Origin: Pseudobutyrivibrio sp. 49
GTDB lineage: Bacteria; Bacillota; Clostridia; Lachnospirales; Lachnospiraceae
DNA: 64,000 nucleotides
Reading direction: 5' to 3'
Assembly: GCF_900100545.1 (NCBI RefSeq)
Contig: NZ_FNDP01000017.1
Coordinates: forward strand, 1-64,000
The notes under the pieces were generated by a model. The model was not told the DNA's origin. It made no database searches and saw only the letters and a list, made by a program, of their open reading frames with translations. Shown piece after piece: positions 60,652 to 64,000 of this stretch; within the stretch, counting starts at the first letter, position 1; every line of letters begins with the position of its first letter. Position numbers and translations under genes: made by a program.

Positions 60652-62043
60652 TTATTTTCTAGTCAATGCACAAATCGATTCACAATGATATGTTCCTGGG
60701 AACATATCAACGCAGGCAAGGCGTGTGACCTTGTAGCCGCGGGCGAGGAATACCTCAAGGTCGCGAGCTAAGCTGGTAGGCTTGCATGAGATGTAAACAA
60801 GTGAATCTACACCGTAATCGATAATCTTATCAAGTGCCTTTGGATGGATGCCATCACGTGGTGGATCAAGGATTATATAATCTGGCTTCTCAGTAATATC
60901 ATCGAGAACCTTAAGTACATCTCCTGCGATGAAATCACAGTTCTCAAGGCCATTGAGCTTAGCATTGTCCTTTGCTGCCTCAACTGCCTCAGCGATGATT
61001 TCTACACCTGTTACATGCTTTGCTGCAGGTGCAATAACCTGAGCAATTGTACCTGTTCCAGAATAAAGGTCATATACCTCTGCCCCGTCAGCTCCGCCAG
61101 CAATAAAATCACGTGCTGTACTGTAAAGCACTTCTGCACCAAGTGAATTAGTCTGGAAGAATGAGAATGGAGTGATTGTAAATGAAAGTCCTAAAATCTC
61201 CTCCTTGAACCAATCCTGACCATAGAGAATTTCTGTACCTTCATCGCAGACAACATCTGCTTCTCTATCATTCTTTGTATGAAGGATACCTGTAAGCTTT
61301 CCTTCCCAATCAGGGCAATTAATAAGAGCCTGCTTCCATCCCTCTAAAAGAGCTATTTCATAGATAGATGAAATCTGTGTACTTGTAACCAAATCCACAA
61401 GAATCTCGCCAGTCTTTGCTGCCTTGCGAACAAGAAGATGACGGAGATATCCCTCGTGTGTATTCTTGCGATAATATGGCTGCTTCGCATTTGCGAAGTA
61501 ATCCAATGTGATAGTAAGAACGCGTCTCATATCTGCGTCGATAATCTGGCAGCCATCTACTGTAACAACATCATAGAAGCTACCCTTTTTGTGCATACCA
61601 AGAGTAATAGGACCATCCTTTACCTCATCACCAAAAGAAAACTCCATCTTGTTTCTGTATTCAAACTGCTTAGGGCTGGCCTTGATTCCCTCGTATGTGG
61701 CATTCCAAACATCCTCACCGATAACTGGTGCCATAAGGTCATGAATCATGCCCTCTTTAATCTTAAGCTGCTGCTCATAAGGAAGTGACTGATATGTACA
61801 ACCACCACACTTTCCAAAATGCACGCAAGCTGGACAGTCCATCTCAAGAGGAGATGGCGCATCCACTGAAAGAAGATTACCCTGAGCCTTTTCTTTTGAA
61901 CTCTTTTTAACTCTTACAGAAACTGTCTGACCTGGAAGTACACCCTTTACACGAAGGCGGTCTCCCTCAGCAGTCTCAACTATACCTTTGTTAGGGAAGT
62001 TTACTTTTATTACTTTACCTTGTACAACTTCACCACGTTTCAT
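60652..62043 (-). CDS. rlmD: 23S rRNA (uracil-5-)-methyltransferase, RlmD/RumA family
   Basis: A 463-aa protein. N-terminal TRAM domain (1-58), iron-sulfur cysteines CPACVHFGKCGGC (about 70-82), SAM-binding DLYSGTGTIAQ, catalytic Cys in YISCKPTSLARD and the IDPPRDG-type motif. It makes 5-methyluridine in 23S rRNA; which position cannot be told from sequence alone. 9 bp downstream of the helicase gene. Confidence 0.92.
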   Translation of the reverse strand: MKRGEVVQGKVIKVNFPNKGIVETAEGDRLRVKGVLPGQTVSVRVKKSSKEKAQGNLLSVDAPSPLEMDCPACVHFGKCGGCTYQSLPYEQQLKIKEGMIHDLMAPVIGEDVWNATYEGIKASPKQFEYRNKMEFSFGDEVKDGPITLGMHKKGSFYDVVTVDGCQIIDADMRRVLTITLDYFANAKQPYYRKNTHEGYLRHLLVRKAAKTGEILVDLVTSTQISSIYEIALLEGWKQALINCPDWEGKLTGILHTKNDREADVVCDEGTEILYGQDWFKEEILGLSFTITPFSFFQTNSLGAEVLYSTARDFIAGGADGAEVYDLYSGTGTIAQVIAPAAKHVTGVEIIAEAVEAAKDNAKLNGLENCDFIAGDVLKVLDDITEKPDYIILDPPRDGIHPKALDKIIDYGVDSLVYISCKPTSLARDLEVFLARGYKVTRLACVDMFPGTYHCESICALTRK

Positions 62044-62052
62044 AAATTACAC

Positions 62053-64000
62053 CTATACTTTCTTTAACTTTGCGAAGGACGCAAACATCTTCTTTACGCC
62101 GACACCATCAAACTCTACTGTGACCTCGTAGTCGCGACCTTCATCTATAATATCTTTAACTGTCCCTTCTTTAAATTTGATATGGCTGACGCGGTCGCCG
62201 ATGCCATAATCCAATTCACTCTTCTCAATCTTTGTGCCGTTCTTATTAGCAACTGCAGTAGTGGAGCTACCTACAGAATATCTGCTGGCGCTGTAGCTGC
62301 CCTTTCCTTTCCCTGCTGTGGAACCTGCTGTACCATAGCTTGTAGAGGCAGCAAATGGCTTACCGAAACCTGAAGGCTTTTGGTAGACAGAGTACTCTCC
62401 AATAGGAGTGCTGCTGTAATCATCCATAGGCTTTGGTTCCCAGAGATTGCCCTTTACTAGCTCTTCAGGAATCTCTTTTACAAAGCGGGAAATCTTATGG
62501 AAGGCTGTCTCGCCACGAACCATTCTCATACGTGCTGCAGTCATTGTAAGATGCTCACGGGCACGGGTGATTCCTACGTAAGCAAGACGGCGCTCTTCTT
62601 CAAGCTCGGAGTCTGCTCCGCCACCATCAAAGATAGCTGCCTGACCTGGGAACAATCCATCCTCCATGCCTGCCATATAAACACGTGGGAACTCCAATCC
62701 CTTAGCGCCATGAAGTGTCATAAGCACCACGTAATTGTCGCTTTCCTCATAGCTATCAATATCTGCTACAAGAGCAACATCTTCTAAGAATCCTGACAAT
62801 GTAGGTTCCTCACCGTCATCTCTTGCATCCTTTTCGTAGGCAACTGCCTTTGTAAGTAACTCGTCGATATTTTCAATACGAGCCTTAGCCTCATCAGTGC
62901 CCTCGGCTCTGAGCTCTGCCACATAATCCGTCTGATCCAAAATCTCTTCAACAAGTGCTGATACAGATTCTTCTTTTGCAATCTGACGCAGCTTCTCTAT
63001 TAAGCTGGTAAAGCCCTGAATCTTTGTAGCTGCCTTTCCAATAGATGGTACCTCTTCACAATGAAGCAGTGCCTCGTAGAAATTAAGACCACGTTCTCTG
63101 GCAAAATCAGAAACCTTTGTGATAGTGGTAGCACCAATTCCACGCTTAGGAATATTAATGATACGCTGAACAGCAATATCATCACTACCATTATCAACTG
63201 TCTTTAAATAAGCAAGAACATCCTTGATTTCCTTACGGCTATAGAAATTAACACCGCCAACAATCTTATAAGGGATACCCTCATAAATCATTTTTTCTTC
63301 TATAAGACGTGATTGAGCATTGGTACGATAAAGTACTGCACAATCCTTGTAATCTGCTTCGCCTTTACGAACCAAAGCACCTATGTTGCTGGCAATAAAG
63401 CTAGCCTCTTCATATGCACTGTCAAACTGCTGGAACTGAATTTTATCTCCATCCTCAGCCTCTGTCCAAAGAGCCTTTTCCTTACGTCCCTCGTTATTGG
63501 CAATGACAGAATTAGCCGCCTCCAAAATATTGCCTGTAGAACGATAATTCTGTTCCAGCTTAATAACGTGAGCTGCAGGGAAGTGCTGCTCAAAATTCAA
63601 AATATTATAAATATCAGCACCACGGAATTTGTAGATGGATTGGTCGTCATCACCTACTACGCAAAGATTCTGTGCACCGCCAGTAAGCAAACGAACCAGC
63701 TCAAACTGCGCTGCATTGGTATCCTGATACTCGTCTACCATAATGTATTTGAACTTATCATTATAATAAGCACGAACATCTCCATCTAAACGAAGGAGCT
63801 CAACTGTCTTCATAATCAAATCATCAAAATCAAAAGCGTTGTTCTGACGAAGACGTGCCTGATACTCACGATAAACTGTAGCCTGACGGGACATATTGAA
63901 ATCGCCCATGGCACGATTAGTAAACTCTTCAGGACCAATCAATTTGTTCTTAGCATCAGAAATTACATTTAAGAATGTTCGCTCCTTAAACTGCTTTGTA
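62053..64000 (-). CDS. pcrA: UvrD/PcrA-type DNA helicase (5' end outside window)
   Basis: Open to the right edge. Visible are motif II VDEYQDTN, motif III GDDDQSIYKFRGAD, motif IV QNYRST, motif V TLHGAKGLEFPRV and motif VI YVGITRAR. The C-terminus has the PcrA-like Gly/Ser-rich linker and a final DYGIGDRVSHIKFKEGTV domain that binds RNA polymerase in PcrA. The Walker A end lies beyond base 64,000. Confidence 0.92.
   Translation of the reverse strand, partial: TKQFKERTFLNVISDAKNKLIGPEEFTNRAMGDFNMSRQATVYREYQARLRQNNAFDFDDLIMKTVELLRLDGDVRAYYNDKFKYIMVDEYQDTNAAQFELVRLLTGGAQNLCVVGDDDQSIYKFRGADIYNILNFEQHFPAAHVIKLEQNYRSTGNILEAANSVIANNEGRKEKALWTEAEDGDKIQFQQFDSAYEEASFIASNIGALVRKGEADYKDCAVLYRTNAQSRLIEEKMIYEGIPYKIVGGVNFYSRKEIKDVLAYLKTVDNGSDDIAVQRIINIPKRGIGATTITKVSDFARERGLNFYEALLHCEEVPSIGKAATKIQGFTSLIEKLRQIAKEESVSALVEEILDQTDYVAELRAEGTDEAKARIENIDELLTKAVAYEKDARDDGEEPTLSGFLEDVALVADIDSYEESDNYVVLMTLHGAKGLEFPRVYMAGMEDGLFPGQAAIFDGGGADSELEEERRLAYVGITRAREHLTMTAARMRMVRGETAFHKISRFVKEIPEELVKGNLWEPKPMDDYSSTPIGEYSVYQKPSGFGKPFAASTSYGTAGSTAGKGKGSYSASRYSVGSSTTAVANKNGTKIEKSELDYGIGDRVSHIKFKEGTVKDIIDEGRDYEVTVEFDGVGVKKMFASFAKLKKV

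Noticed and set aside
1-64000. CRISPR array or restriction-modification system
   Set aside because: No regularly spaced repeats and no nuclease or specificity-type methylase genes were found; the methyltransferases present are of rRNA or small-molecule type.

Overview
The window looks like a low-GC Gram-positive chromosome of the Lachnospiraceae type (Butyrivibrio/Pseudobutyrivibrio/Lachnospira relatives). This is inferred from strong AAGGAGG-type ribosome sites, DUF5688 and CxxC-repeat surface proteins, an agr-like system, Hol_Tox and DUF3990 toxins, a zinc-ribbon MscL and the general style of the housekeeping genes. No rRNA or CRISPR array was seen.

Positions 1-38,200 are dominated by integrative mobilizable elements at two divergent, near-identical tRNA-Gly(GCC) genes (25,079-25,151 minus; 27,237-27,309 plus). 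The genes lie in a roughly 130-bp inverted repeat flanking a 2-kb native island (a lipoprotein and an Ig/transglutaminase protein). Copies of the tRNA 3' end at 458, 9,775, 25,078, 27,290 and 37,105 delimit three elements. IE-A (458-9,795) has RepL-like, MobV, VirD4-type coupling protein and integrase genes. IE-B (9,775-25,098) has MobA/MobL, primase/VapE, integrase and an agr-type quorum-sensing cassette with secreted proteins. IE-C (27,290-37,123) has integrase, VapE, primase and MobV. Beyond IE-C lies an IE-A-like relic of about 0.8 kb (IE-D, 37,105 to about 37,936). Left of 458 is the integrase-side end of another, IE-C-like element. Each element has its own arm-type repeats at both ends.

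Three RNA-level systems stand out. First, two copies of an Fst/par-like type I toxin-antitoxin locus (IE-A and relic IE-D), with convergent RNAs, a shared bidirectional terminator, a direct repeat at the toxin start codon and a compensatory base change between copies. Second, a structured leader (terminator, two hairpins, loop complementary to the Shine-Dalgarno) in front of a paralogous family of about 405 aa, conserved with covariation in IE-B and IE-C. Third, a long-range stem plus terminator between vapE and the integrase gene in IE-B and IE-C, also with covariation. IE-A additionally holds a 390-bp run of consecutive hairpins ending in a three-way junction, just before its relaxase.

Positions 38,300-64,000 are ordinary chromosome. 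They hold an ECF sigma/anti-sigma pair, a lipoprotein, a TxpA/Hol_Tox type I toxin locus, a DUF3990 protein, a chemotaxis receptor, the operon degV-folC-J-domain-MATE, a transglutaminase protein, cspA, a ClpX paralogue, an alpha/beta hydrolase, a GDPD, an MFS symporter, an SseB-like protein, mscL, an acetyltransferase, a methyltransferase and rsgA (each of the last two behind a small ORF and terminator), a PH-domain protein, an RlmD-type rRNA methyltransferase and a UvrD/PcrA helicase cut by the right edge.
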